Part shown: positions 45,216 through 56,614 of the stretch, in pieces
How positions within the stretch are numbered: position 1 is the stretch's first letter
Layout: each line of letters starts with the position of its first letter
From: Hyposmocoma kahamanoa
Taxonomy: Eukaryota; Arthropoda; Insecta; Lepidoptera; Cosmopterigidae
Assembly: GCF_003589595.1 (NCBI RefSeq)
Contig: NW_020654810.1
Coordinates: 14,344,569-14,408,568, forward strand
DNA length: 64,000 nt
Reading direction: 5' to 3'
Program-made: the position numbers and the translations under genes
Notes under the pieces: generated by a model
Seen by the model: only the letters and a program-made list of their open reading frames with translations
Database searches by the model: none
Told to the model about the DNA's origin: nothing

Positions 45216-46449
45216 AAACACAAACGTACGCGATTTAAATCCGGAAAAATAGTTTCATTTCCGATGATGATGAAGTTAAATAGTAATAAGTTTTCCAAAT
45301 AAGTACTTGAAGTTATCCTTACATGGATTAGTAATTAAATTAGCGATGGTAAAAGTTCAGACACTCTGTGTGGAACACATAGACTGATACTTCCCCGACC
45401 TAAACTTACCATATTTGAAAACAGCTCATATTACAGGTCAATGGTAATATATAATAAGATCCCCTGTTATACAACACTTGAGAAAATTGAAAAAGTCTTC
45501 TCTAATAAAGGAGGAGGGACTTCACTCCTCATACAAAAGTGCTATTACTCAATAGAAGAATTTTGTAAGCAATACAGAGATATAATTTCCCTAAACTAAT
45601 TTGTCATTAGTAATAATAATTAGTACATAAGTTCATTGATATATTGAGTGTGATTTATTAAAATTTTTATTATTTAAAAGAATTTATTAATTTTGTTGTG
45701 TAATTTTTATTTTTTTCATTTTTCTTTATTACTTTGATTATTTCCCGTGTTTAATTTTTAGCTACACCCTTACAGGGTACATGTATTGTAAATTTTAATA
45801 TGTGCTTTACATGATTGCTAATGAATAAATACTGAAATACTGAATACCTATGAGCTATGCATTTTCAAAATACGTCCATAAAAATACTTAAAAAATTAAA
45901 CGAACTTACATACACGGCTAAAACAATATTAACAATTTTATCTTCAGATTTAAAATTTGCTCACTAGCTGACTTGGCGGATGTGAAGCATGTGAAAAGAA
46001 CGAGTAGGCGAATACTGAGGAGTTTGTTTTAACTAATAAAAGACACACACAACCGCTGGAGTCTCATTGAAATGTATAATTTGAATTATCCCCTCTTAAC
46101 CGCAAAGTACGCACTACATGACGCATCCTTAGGGCACTCTAAGTAAATGTCAATATAATAAATAAATCCACGAATATTATTTGTCATGTTACCACAACAA
46201 TGTTCAAAGGAAACAATAATAATATATAACAATAATAAGATCTACCTGATGTATCCATATAGCAAAACAATTTAGATAGGTAACACAGCGTTGAATAGGG
46301 TAACATAGGTAGGTGATACATAAGGGTGTAGCAGTAGTGCAACATAAACAAAGTAATCTATCAATATATAAATATATCTGGTATAAATAACACCATCATA
46401 TCTGCAGATGTTATAAACTTATGATACTTTCCAAGGAACATACTCAATT

Positions 46450-46525
46450 TGAACAAGCTCTGAGTGGCACTGTACCTGTTACGGACAGGCGTGTAGCTTA
46501 CCATCAGGCGCACAACTTGTTTAGT
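46450..46525 (+). repeat. Repeat family B, short fragment
   Basis: Only the AGCTCTGAGTGGCACTG to CATCAGGCGCACAACTTGTT part remains. Confidence 0.7.
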
Positions 46526-47312
46526 AAAAAACTATCTGAGTCCAGATGGCCCGACATTGTCGCAGGACACTGCGACTGGCATCTCTAACACTAGCCCAGA
46601 GCTAATAGAGAATAAGTTAGACATCCTCCGGTTCCTCCAGCCGTTTAGGTTATTGGGAACTGGAGAGACGTCGTTTTTCGACGATGAGAACTGAGCATGC
46701 CTTACAAATCCGCCACCAATGAGATTTGGTAATGGACTTAGAGTCGACGGTTTAGCAGTGGCAACGGCTAGTTCTGCAATGCGCAACAGGAAGTGAGCGT
46801 GCCTACAGCTCCGGTACCTATCTGGAAATTATGGAAGGTGCTGTATGTGCACCCGGGGCGGCCCACCCGTGGCATTAGCCTCTCAAGAACCGGATGAAGA
46901 CAAGTGTCAGAAGTCTGTGACAACCCTGTACACTGGCTGTTCTGGGATTAGAACCTGAACTTATGACGTTCCTGTGCGCGCACAGATTATAGTGCCCTTC
47001 TCGTATACACTAAGGGTTGATAGGTAGGGTCAGTATGATCAAAAGTAATATAAAAAAATATGGGGCTATCTGTGGACAAAAAGTAGTTGACAGATAAATT
47101 TGAGTAACTACATACCTATCACAAATTTGTATGTACACATTGATGGATCACACAAAAGTGTATAGCTTGATGTGCTGTAGACTACCACACAACAAACGGC
47201 ATATTGGTAATGACCATACCTAAAGATGATTTCTGGTGTTGTCTGGTTTTTCCAATATAGTTTAATATATAAACGTTTAATTTATACATATATATATAAA
47301 TATTATAAATAT

Positions 47313-47363
<51 letters not shown>
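47313..47363. repeat. Compound (TA)n(TG)n microsatellite
   Basis: About ten TA units directly followed by about fifteen GT units. Confidence 0.95.
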
Positions 47364-47364
<1 letters not shown>

Positions 47365-48045
47365 TTCGTCTTATTTCAGCAATGCAATGTAAACCATTTT
47401 TATATTTAACTAATGAATCAGTAATTGCTTTTCACTGAATGTAACAAAATTCAAGTTTGTAGTTAATATTTTCTGATTCTAGCTAATAAACAATATTTAT
47501 TTTCATTTTGTTTTGTACACTATTATTCTGTTTGTATCCAGATGTTGAACTTCTAGAAGAACACCTGGCAAGCTGCAGTTTTTTAATGTTTACAAGAATT
47601 TTTTGTATGTTTTGTAACAATGAACAGGCAAATAAGCTCATGAGTTTATGTTACATAATATAAATAACAGCCTATAGATGATCAATTGTATACAAATACA
47701 CTGGAGATGACTAATAATAAAATACAACTTGTACTAATTTATTTAAGAATTGACGATTTTAAATAAAATACAAATAAACATGTACTATGAATGTCAATAA
47801 TTATATATATATATATCAATAATAGCAGGGCATTCGAGTAATATACAATACCAAGATGTAGAAAGATTGTATTCCCTTAACTTGTATCGGGTATACTCAG
47901 ATAAATATTAATAATAAAATAATGAATAATATAATAAACAATAATAATATTCTATCATGAATATAATAAAATCATATTTTATAAATAAAATATTAAGATA
48001 AGCATTACTTTACTTGCAACATCAGAGAATACAAAGTACCCAAAG

Positions 48046-48112
48046 TTATATCATCATCATCATCATCATCATCTCAGCCCGTTAACACCCACTGCTGGGT
48101 ATAGGTATCCTC
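48046..48112 (-). repeat. SINE family D tail fragment with (ATC)n
   Basis: A run of TCA units (48051-48073) followed by TCAGCCCGTTAACACCCACT and GCTGGG, the reverse complement of the usual 3' end of family D. Confidence 0.6.
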
Positions 48113-50534
48113 TTTTGCAAAGTTACATAAGGATGATAAATGTTTATAGTACAAGTATCAATATTCTTACTTCTACTAAGTATAATTTGTTATGTAAAAT
48201 TGATTTTCGCGCTTCACTAAATACACCTTACAACATATTCAAAAATGCAAACCATTTCTTTCACCAATTTATAAAAGACACTATACTATAGAGAAATAAC
48301 AGCAAACTGCATTCAAATGTATTATGAATATTTAGTATCAATCCTAAGGTAGTGAGAAGAGTGGCAATCTAAATTAAAATGCAAATTAATAAATTATAAA
48401 TAGCAAACCTCGAAGTAAAACTGCAAATAGACTAATAGAACTTGTAAATGTCACTAGAATATCTCTAGCGATTGAAAACTTATCTAATAATTCCTCTACT
48501 GGAATTTTTTCATTTGTTCTTCCGATATCTAAAAGATACCATACTAGAAGTTAGTTTATTTTAAGATTTAGTAATCATTGTTTGTATGGAATGATTACAC
48601 CTTCATTAAATTTTAATATTAATTTATCTACATTTCAAAAACTCATAATATTTTTATATTAGTAAAAAAGCTTCTAGAAAGCAGTGAAAACTTATAAGAA
48701 AAAAGTAGTAATGAAGTTTACTCACCATAAATATTACAGTTTCTTATCTGAAGTCTATTACTTCTCATAAATCCATGTTTTTCCCATCACTGAAAGTCCA
48801 TTTCGATTACAAAACCATTAAATATTCCATTTTGCACCAATAAAAGTGTGTGTTCATAAGCAAATGTTTATAATGACATCAAGCTTCAATAGCACAGGCG
48901 GATTCTAAAAATACTTCAACATGATAAAACAGTTTGAGTGTGTTAAACATAAAGCAACACAATGATTACAATAAGTAAATGTGGATCGTCAATCCGGATT
49001 AACCACTGTAACACAACACATGTGTGGTAGCCCAGCGGTACACCGAATGAGTGGTGATAATACTACAATCAATGATCTATGGCGAAAATACCCAAATGGC
49101 AAACATCACCCCCACACACTCTAAGTATGTACTCTTATATCATACCACTGCCACATTCGCTACTATATGGAAACTACAGAATTTTTGTAACTTAGCGTAT
49201 AATTGGAAAATTATTTATCGGACACAGGATATTCTCAAGACACTAAAAACTTTAACAGACACACACCAGGTAAGTAAACGTTTGTATTTAGATTATAAAC
49301 GAGTATTTATATCATATATCATGTTGAAACAATGAAAACGACACTTATTTACTACGATATAACTAAATTTTACTTTACGCAACGCAAAAACTTGTTGCTT
49401 TTACAAACAATCGTCCATCCATCACTCGATTCATATGACAGTTCTATTTTTTTTTTTAATCATGGCTGCCAACCTATTGATGTATTTACGCCTCTTTTTT
49501 TAATATTCATGGCTTTGCTTTCAAATTAGTCAGTCAAAAGGTTAGGGATACGGAGTTTGAAATTATGGAAAGGTACCGAATTCAAATGAAAAAGGAACTC
49601 CTGGCAATCCCATCCCATTCTCTACCTAATTTAATGTATTTTTTGGAAAATGCACAAAATGTACAATTAAAAATCACATAAAAAATCCATAAGGACTTTT
49701 GATGTGATGTTTCTGAGATATATATATATTTTTCATATAATTGTAAATAGCGCTTTATAGAACAATTTTCTGTTCATAAAAAACGAAACTTAGTTTTCAA
49801 GAGAATCTCACCAAAATAAAATATGTATACTACTACGGAAAGGTGATGCTTTTTATATTCTAAAAAACACAAAAAGTTGAATGCCTTTTGAACCATCAAT
49901 TTCCGGATCTCAGTGTGATAATCAAATCGGACGCAAATATTCAACCCTACCTCCTCAAGTCCTCATTTCGTTTTGACCATCATTTCCGGGCCACCCTGTG
50001 TACATAATGTATAGACCTTAATTATCGAAAATAATAATATCAAGGGTAGTGTTACATTTTAATGTCAAAATGTAATCATATTTTTTCCTTTAATTTAAAA
50101 TGTTTATTGATCTAGAGCACATTTTACATTTTCTTAATATCAAAAAAATTATGGACAATTATAATCATTTGTACTTTGTATAAGTTTATTGTAACAGTAC
50201 GTAGTTTTCTTTATAATCAGAGACAATTCTCCGCCGTAGCTGCTGGTGACATCAGTAGATAATATTGTCTCTTTTTTACACTTCATGTTAGATAAAGTAA
50301 GCAGGAGGATATGACGTTTACTTATTTGTTGACAACAAAATGTCATGAATTGGCTGACTGAATTGAGTCATCATTTGTGTTGAACACAAGAAATATTGTT
50401 CTAATTTGTGCACAAGAAGCTTGAATGTTGAACATTTTATAAGAATGTGTTGTTGAAATTGTTTCCCGTTTATTTATATATACTATAAAAATTGTATGCT
50501 ATATTAGTTTAAACGATTTCACTAAACCAACAAA

Positions 50535-51893
50535 ATGGGCAAAGGATTCAACAATTATATGTGTAAAAAGTTCTTTCATCCTGCCTCAAGAGACAACTTG
50601 AAAAGGGTTTGTTCATTAGGTTACACCTTATTTCGTTTAGTATGATAAAAATAAAGTGATGGTGTATAATGTGTTTTTCTATATGTATATTAACAATGTA
50701 TCGTTTTAGGTATGGATGGCAGAACAAAAAACAGAGGCATACAAGAAAAAGCAAGAAGAATTACGTGTACAATATGAAAAGGAGCAAGAACTACATGAAA
50801 ATAAGTCAGTTCTTCCAATTTTTTTGATCCATTATACATACTAGAGTATACAAATAGTATAGTTGTACATAAATCAATAGTTTCTTTTATCGATTCAAGT
50901 GTGAATACCGTTCAAGTTGATATATCGTAATTTCTTTATAGGGCTCTGCTGAGTAAAGATAGCAAGGATAAATTAAGCTTAAATTTTATGTATGAACCTC
51001 CACCTGGCGTGAAGAAAGAGCGTGAACGCGAAGACAATGAACCTGAGTACAAATTTGAATGGCAACGGAAGTACAATGCTCCCAGAGAAAGCTACTGCAA
51101 GGGTGACAATGAAATCCGTGATCAGCCCTTTGGTATTCTGGTCAGAAATGTCAGATGTATTAAATGCCACAAGTGGGGTCACATAAATACAGGTAGGTAT
51201 TGTAGATATTAAAACTAATAATCACAAGTATAAACATGTTCTGATTGAAATGTATAATTATAAATTGATAATGTAACTGAATTAAAAAAAGTGACTCATT
51301 TTTGGCCTTTGAAGTGACCATTATGTTACATTTTGATCTATGTGTAATATTGACTGTTTTTGCAGATAAAGAATGTTTGATGTATTCCCTCTCAATGAGT
51401 GAGGCTCGTGCCTTACAAGCATCCACATCAACTCCTGAAGAAGAAGAAGCCAAGCCTGATGTCCCAACTCTTATGCAGCAGATGAGAGACACTGGTCTTG
51501 TAATGAAACCTGGTGCTTTGCCACTTGCTGCCTCTAAAGTTGAGGATAATGATGCCTCCAATCTCTCTGAAATGGATCTTATTAGTCAGCTGACTAAGAA
51601 ACAGAAGAAAAAGCTTCTGAAGTAAGTATATGAATAATCACAGTTATAAAAACTGATAACTCAACCATTTTATAGTTGTAAAACACATTCAAATAAAATT
51701 ATATCCTATCCTTTGTTTCTAAGCAATTGTATTACTTTTCATTCAGTGATTATGTTACATATAATAAAAAAAATATTGTGCATAATATAATTAATATGAT
51801 CATACAATGTTCAATAAAATTGTTCTTTATTTCAGGAAACTTGAAAAGTTGGAGAAAATTAAGGATAAGAAGCACAAAAAATCTAAGCACTAA
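50535..51893 (+). CDS. CIR1: CIR1 (corepressor interacting with RBPJ), short insect form
   Basis: Five exons in phase: 50535-50606, 50710-50804, 50942-51192, 51366-51621 and 51836-51893, giving 243 residues. The N terminus [20 protein letters not shown] and the following [18 protein letters not shown] are the CIR N-terminal domain. It is followed by [51 protein letters not shown] and a C-x2-C-x4-H-x6-C zinc-knuckle-like cluster (residues about 118-133). The C terminus is the lysine-rich [20 protein letters not shown]. Vertebrate CIR1 is a nuclear protein linking the Notch-pathway factor RBPJ/CBF1 to histone deacetylase complexes and also associates with splicing factors. The long serine/arginine-rich tail of the vertebrate protein is absent here. 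A near-canonical AATAAA follows at about 51986. Confidence 0.93.
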
Positions 51894-52102
51894 ATACTGA
51901 TTTTGATTAATTGTACCTGTGTAATTTTTTTTATTGTGTATTTAATTTTAAGAATTGTGAAAGTAAACAATTAGATTAATGATTAAATAAAATTATATTA
52001 CTTGCATCTTACATAATTTTATCTTACATAAACTATACATAATATACAATTATGGAATTACCAAGCTAGCATATCACAGCAGTAAACTAAATGGATTTAT
52101 GA

Positions 52103-53988
52103 TTAGAGTTTCACATATGTCTTGTCATCAATCTCAACAATATCTTGTCGGTCATTTCTTTCCTTCCAGTGCAAATAAAGAACACATCCAGTAATTAGTA
52201 CTATGACGGCAGTTAATACAAATACGCTCTTAAGAATAACTTTGCTTGGAGTCACAAACAACTGTGCTCGCCACTGTGATGAATCATCAGGTGGTGAAGG
52301 CACAACAACAATTTGTGAATTAGGAATTATCTGAGTCCAACTTTTAGAATAACCAGAAACACCAACATTCAAAGTATCAACAAAATTAGGTGTCCTATCT
52401 AAACCAAATATTGAATAAGGTAATTGCAAAGCAAAGTATGCAGATTGAGAGAGTTGAGCACAAGCTCCTGTTCTGTATGTGCCTTCTTGTGACCATGTGT
52501 TGTAACCTATTTTAGGTCCAGGTAAATTTGTACCTGAAACAATGTAAAGTTCTTAATTAAATCCATCAAGATGTAAGAAAACAATAAAAGTACGAAAAAT
52601 AATAATTTTTACATACCAAATGTTACTTTACGTTTATAAAAAGTACCATTAATAACTGGAATCCTCTCATTAGTCAATCCAGTAACAACAATAACCTTCA
52701 TGAAGTTTGTATCATACTCAAGTTCATTTTTATATGCATGCATTGTATACTTTTTTGTGGTACTATTTTTCTTCACATATATTATGTCTAAAACACCATC
52801 CATGTAGAAGTCATAGAATGTAGCCATAACAACATTGTTCCCAAATGAGTTGAATTGTTCCCATTGTACTTGAAATGTTCTGTGGAATTTACATTCAGGT
52901 GCCTCACAAGCCACATTATGGAGGAGGAAAACCCGTGTTTCATTATTGTTATTTATAGGACTTAAAGTCATGAGAATGTCGGGGTACCCATCCATGTTAA
53001 AGTCACCACTTCTCATTGTGATAGTGTCCAGATAGACCTCGTCCTTTGGAGGGGTGAACCTCCAAAGTGTTCCTTTACCATCATTGAAATCGACTTGCAA
53101 ATCATGCCACTGTTGATTGTCATAAATCAAAATAGTGCTGTTAAAACACTCCATGTCATAACAAAGAGGAATTACCAAAAAGAAGTCTCCAGACAAAGCT
53201 ACGTCTAGGAAAAGTGCCTGCCCATATATTGCTTGATGACCAACCAACAAATCAATATTGCGATTCAGAGTAAAACCGCCTGGCTTATTACTATACCAAA
53301 TTTCTACATCAACTGTGGTAGTTAGCATTAAATCTGCAGCATTATCATCATTGACATCTAAAAATGAATGTGAATGTGGCAGTTTTATCTGTTTCATAAT
53401 TCCTTCATCCATTAATATTTCCTTTGGAGTGCTTCTAGTTCTATCAAAAACCCAGTACACCCTTTGGTTGTGTGTGTTTATGCCAAACAAGTCCAGGACC
53501 ATATCGCGATTGTAGTCGATCACTAAAGGTTGGCCAACTGATGTTGCTTTGATCATCTGTGCATCAGAGCAGTTCAAGGTGGGCATACCACCCCACAGTA
53601 TTCTGACATCGTGAAGGTTGGTTGTCTCATTACTCTGTGTTTGCGTAGTTAATAGTATGTCCATGTACGCATCGCCATCGTAATCACCTGGTACAATGCT
53701 TGTTATGGCTGTATTGGTAAAGTTGCAAGCATACCCAGAAGGTCTTAAAAACGGTTCCTTATCGTAAGCTAGAAAAACTTCAATAGTCGATGAATTTATA
53801 ATAAGAAAGGCATCTGTCAATTCATCAGAGTTAAAGTCTCCAAAAGCAGCCAATACGCCTTCCTTGTGAGGACCAAACGAACTCTCAGTCATGTCACTCA
53901 AACCTAAACAACACAAAGCGCGCAAGGTAATAAAGTTGAAAATTAATTTTAACAACATTTTGGATAGGTTGCTGTACCACTTTAACAA
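52103..53988 (-). CDS. ITFG1: ITFG1 / T-cell immunomodulatory protein homologue (LINKIN family)
   Basis: Two coding exons: 53988-52617 and 52533-52103, joined in phase 1, giving about 600 residues against roughly 610 in vertebrates. Six FG-GAP-like beta-propeller loops with calcium-binding character are visible: GDFNSDELTD (about 50-59), GDYDGDAYMD (101-110), DYNRDMVLD, DVNDDNAADL, GDFNMDGYPD and DFYMDGVLD. A single hydrophobic segment near residues 560-581 (SVFVLTAVIVLITGCVLYL) is followed by a short acidic cytoplasmic tail. Many N-x-S/T sites fit a surface glycoprotein. The second Met, at 53958, begins a better signal peptide (MLLKLIFNF) than the first at 53988 and may be the real start. 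Family members are cell-surface proteins implicated in adhesion during tissue migration. It converges on CIR1, with 209 bp between the stop codons. Confidence 0.93.
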
Positions 53989-54055
53989 TAGATCATCGTT
54001 TTTGTAATGTTAAATAGAGCTTTGTTTGTGTTTATTTTTTTAACAAATCGACATT

Positions 54056-54203
54056 ATAATTATTTTTTTCTTCTTTCCATAAAGGAAAAGGCAAAGGTTT
54101 TACACCATACAGCCAAGTCTTGGTACATTATTAAGTCTTTTGAGCCATGTCTTCGTTTAATTATGTTTCTGTAAATCAGTGTTGACTCTTTTTTGAAGTA
54201 GGT
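54056..54203. other. Region left of the assembly gap
   Basis: Non-coding sequence between the ITFG1 start and the gap. On the minus strand the SWIM gene frame continues only a few codons past the Ns (PTSKKSQH) to a stop at 54176-54178. Confidence 0.5.
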
Positions 54204-54213
54204 NNNNNNNNNN
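54204..54213. other. Assembly gap (10 N)
   Basis: Ten consecutive Ns inside the SWIM-type gene. The 10-base length is probably a placeholder, so the true distance across it is unknown. Confidence 0.98.
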
Positions 54214-55034
54214 TTCTCTTCTTACATTCATCCATAAATTCTATTAACACGCTTGTATTAGATACAGGATCCTGATATTTTCGTTTGGACATATCTTTTG
54301 CATTTATTATTTTTAATGTTGATCCAACTTTGGCGAGATTGGATTTTTTCCAATAGCACTCAACCGATGTGCAAGCAGGCTCTTCAGTGCGACGGTGCAA
54401 CCACATTAAAAATGCAACAGCATGTTTACAGCCTCCAGCAGCTGCAGGACAATCTTCACAGAGAGCACTCTTAACTTTTTCTTCTTGTTCATCAACCAGT
54501 ACTGTCACTGTATATTGCTTCAAGCGTACCTTGTGCTCTGGACATATTTTACATTTCACAGTGCAGATTTCATCATCACGTTTAACTTGAACGTAACCTA
54601 TGGCATCATCGCCATACGACTCCCTTGCAGATCTGTAAGTAACAAATATAAGTAATATTAGTTACAAGCAGTAAGAGGTTATGAGATAGTTTTGTACGAA
54701 TTATTTATGCTTATTCCATCTTATGTCGTTACATTACATTGCAATACCAAATGCACTGCACTGTAGCGACCGACCGAGGGCGAAAAGGTGTAAAGCAAGA
54801 CAAAACACTATTTTTCCCCGGCCTTAACTTGTTGCTTTTAAACTTCTATTCGCGCGATGAATAAGCACAAAGTTTTAACCTACAGTGAAACCTTTACAGT
54901 ACTTACATAGAAGTCTTGACATTCCTCAGCTCCGCAGAGCAGAAATCTGGGTTCAAGGCAAAAAAATTACCGACCATTAAAGTGTCGATTCTTGGCAAAT
55001 TTGTACTTTCCGCTTTCACAAATCCAGCATCCAT
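54214..55034 (-). CDS. SWIM-type zinc-binding protein, N-terminal part, cut by assembly gap
   Basis: Exon 1 is 55034-54907 (MDAGFVKAESTNLPRIDTLM...) and ends in phase 2. Exon 2 starts at 54632 (ISARESYGDDAIGYVQVKRD) and is open until the run of Ns at 54213. The cysteine cluster CKICPEHK followed by ALCEDCPAAAGGCKHAVAFL is a SWIM-like CxxC..CxH zinc site. Downstream are ACTSVECYWKKSNLAKVGST and FMDECKKR. Related arthropod proteins often carry this region in front of a YqaJ-like nuclease domain, but no nuclease motif can be seen here. On the far side of the gap (54203-54000) the frame soon stops, so either an exon boundary or lost sequence lies in the gap. The biological role is unknown; multicopy, mobile-element-associated relatives cannot be excluded. 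Confidence 0.75.
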
Positions 55035-55394
55035 GATTGTTTTTATCAATTAAATGAGAAAACAGTAACAGTAACACGTAGATTATGGGACTTATTACGA
55101 AAGCTTTACAAAAATTTCACGATCACAACTACAACAAATCTATGAGCACAGATTATGTCAGATTTGTCAGAGTGACATTAGTTTGTTTATATGCACAGTG
55201 ACGTCACAACATGGCCGACAGCGTTTTCAGCGATTCAAAAAATAAATAAAAATAATATTTTTTAAATGCGATCCTTGAGATCCATCCTTGGCTTTAATTA
55301 ACTGAAATCGATATATTTTGGTTGCGTAGGTCAAATACTGCAGGAAATACTCATTTATTGTGCTAAATTTGATATGAGTCAAGTAGCTTATTTA

Positions 55395-55990
55395 ATTGTT
55401 CTGGCAATTAAAGATTGACAATTGATTAATTGTCAATTGCGAAACAGCAATTAACGATTGATCAATTGTTAGTTGCGAGAACCGCAATTAACAATTAATC
55501 AATTGTTAATTGCGGGGGCAGGTTAGGGGGCCGGTTGGGGGCCGGTTGGGGGCCTGCTGGGGGCAGATTAGGGGCCCGGTTGGGGTCCCCGCTTGGGGTC
55601 CCCGCTTGGTGTCCCCGATTGGGGTCCCCGCTTGGTGTCCCCGATTGGGGGCCCCGGTAGGGCCCCCGGTCGGGGCCCCCGGTTGGGGTCCCCGCTTGGT
55701 GTCCCCGATTGGGGGCCCCATTCGGGCCCCCAACCGGGGCCTCCAACCGGGGTTTCCAACCGGGCCCCCCAACCGGGCCTCCAACCGGGGCCCCCAACCG
55801 GGCCCCCCAAACGGGGCCCCTAACCGGCCGGAATTGAATTTAATTGCAATTATTTTTTTTTTTTTAGTGTGTGCAAAAAAAAAAAATTAAAATCAATTGC
55901 AATTAAAACCAATTAAATTCAATCCAATTGATTTCAATTGAATTGAATTTTTAATCTGATTGAATTATTGATTGAAATTTAATTGATTAA
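55395..55990. repeat. GC-rich minisatellite reversing polarity, flanked by AATTG-rich arrays
   Basis: 55511-55825 consists of 12-13-bp units: first GGTTGGGGTCCCCGCTT-type units, then, from about 55720, the reverse complement CGGGGCCCCCAAC type. It is flanked by TCAATTGTTAATTGCG-type repeats on the left and CAATTGAATTGAA-type repeats on the right. The runs of G on one strand then the other favour hairpins and quadruplexes. The open frames across it are proline/glycine artefacts. Confidence 0.88.
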
Positions 55991-56212
55991 CGCCCAACAC
56001 TTTGAGGCGGCGTGCTAGGATTGACTCGGGATTCCTTAGAACGGGCCGATACGGGTATTTTAGTTCGAGATTCGTATAATTTCGCGTTTTAATCTTCGAT
56101 TAAGGCACAATAGCACTATCCTATTCCACTTTAAACTAGATTTCACAAAATAATTGAAAGTCAAAATAAAAACGACACTTTTCTCTCCAAAAGGCCCAGA
56201 GCGAATTGTCTC

Positions 56213-56543
56213 TAGAAGTGGGTGATAAATAACGTCACGATGAATAAATCACGATGATCCGCCGTCAAACAGTGTCGCCGTGACTCGTTCCGAAGGAACG
56301 ACGTTCCAAAGTCACATAGGTGTTCCTCCGTTCCAATAGCTATCCCCGTCACTCACATCACGACATACGTATTTGATACAATGCGCGATCTCCGTTTCGT
56401 GGTGACTGAGCGCGCCACTCGTTGTAGTTCTCTTCAAAAGAAGTAACAGTCGTGACAAAATCACGATGATTTATCACTGTGATTTGTTTGGAACCGGTAC
56501 GACAGTCACGGCGATTGAAATGTAACGCTATTCCCCATGTCTA
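56213..56543. mobile_element. hAT-like MITE with perfect 8-bp target duplication
   Basis: 331 bp starting TAGAAGTGGGTGA and ending CCCCATGTCTA (imperfect terminal inverted repeat, 8 of 11), flanked on both sides by ATTGTCTC. Subterminal CACGATGA motifs occur in both orientations. It has no open frame of note. Confidence 0.8.
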
Positions 56544-56614
56544 ATTGTCTCGACATTATAAACATCTTCTAACAGCTGTAGAAAGTATTGCCATTTTTCT
56601 GGATCAGATTGTTA

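Larger units (their letters stand above)
45300..50534. other. Long region without a recognised gene
   Basis: Between SINE D and CIR1. It holds the B fragment at 46450, a GC-richer block 46530-46990 of unknown origin (possibly an old retroelement piece), the compound microsatellite, the SINE D tail, and many (TAA)-rich stretches. An open frame at 49051-49274 ending in a GTAAGT donor has no family match I recognise. Confidence 0.5.

Noticed and set aside
49051..49335. 94-codon open frame with a GTAAGT donor inside
   Set aside because: No family similarity, no clear acceptor and ordinary intergenic composition; kept only as a note in the region entry.
55495..55890. Long proline/glycine/arginine open frames on both strands
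   Set aside because: They follow from the 12-13-bp GC-rich tandem repeat lacking stop codons in any frame; there is no start context, splice signal or family match.
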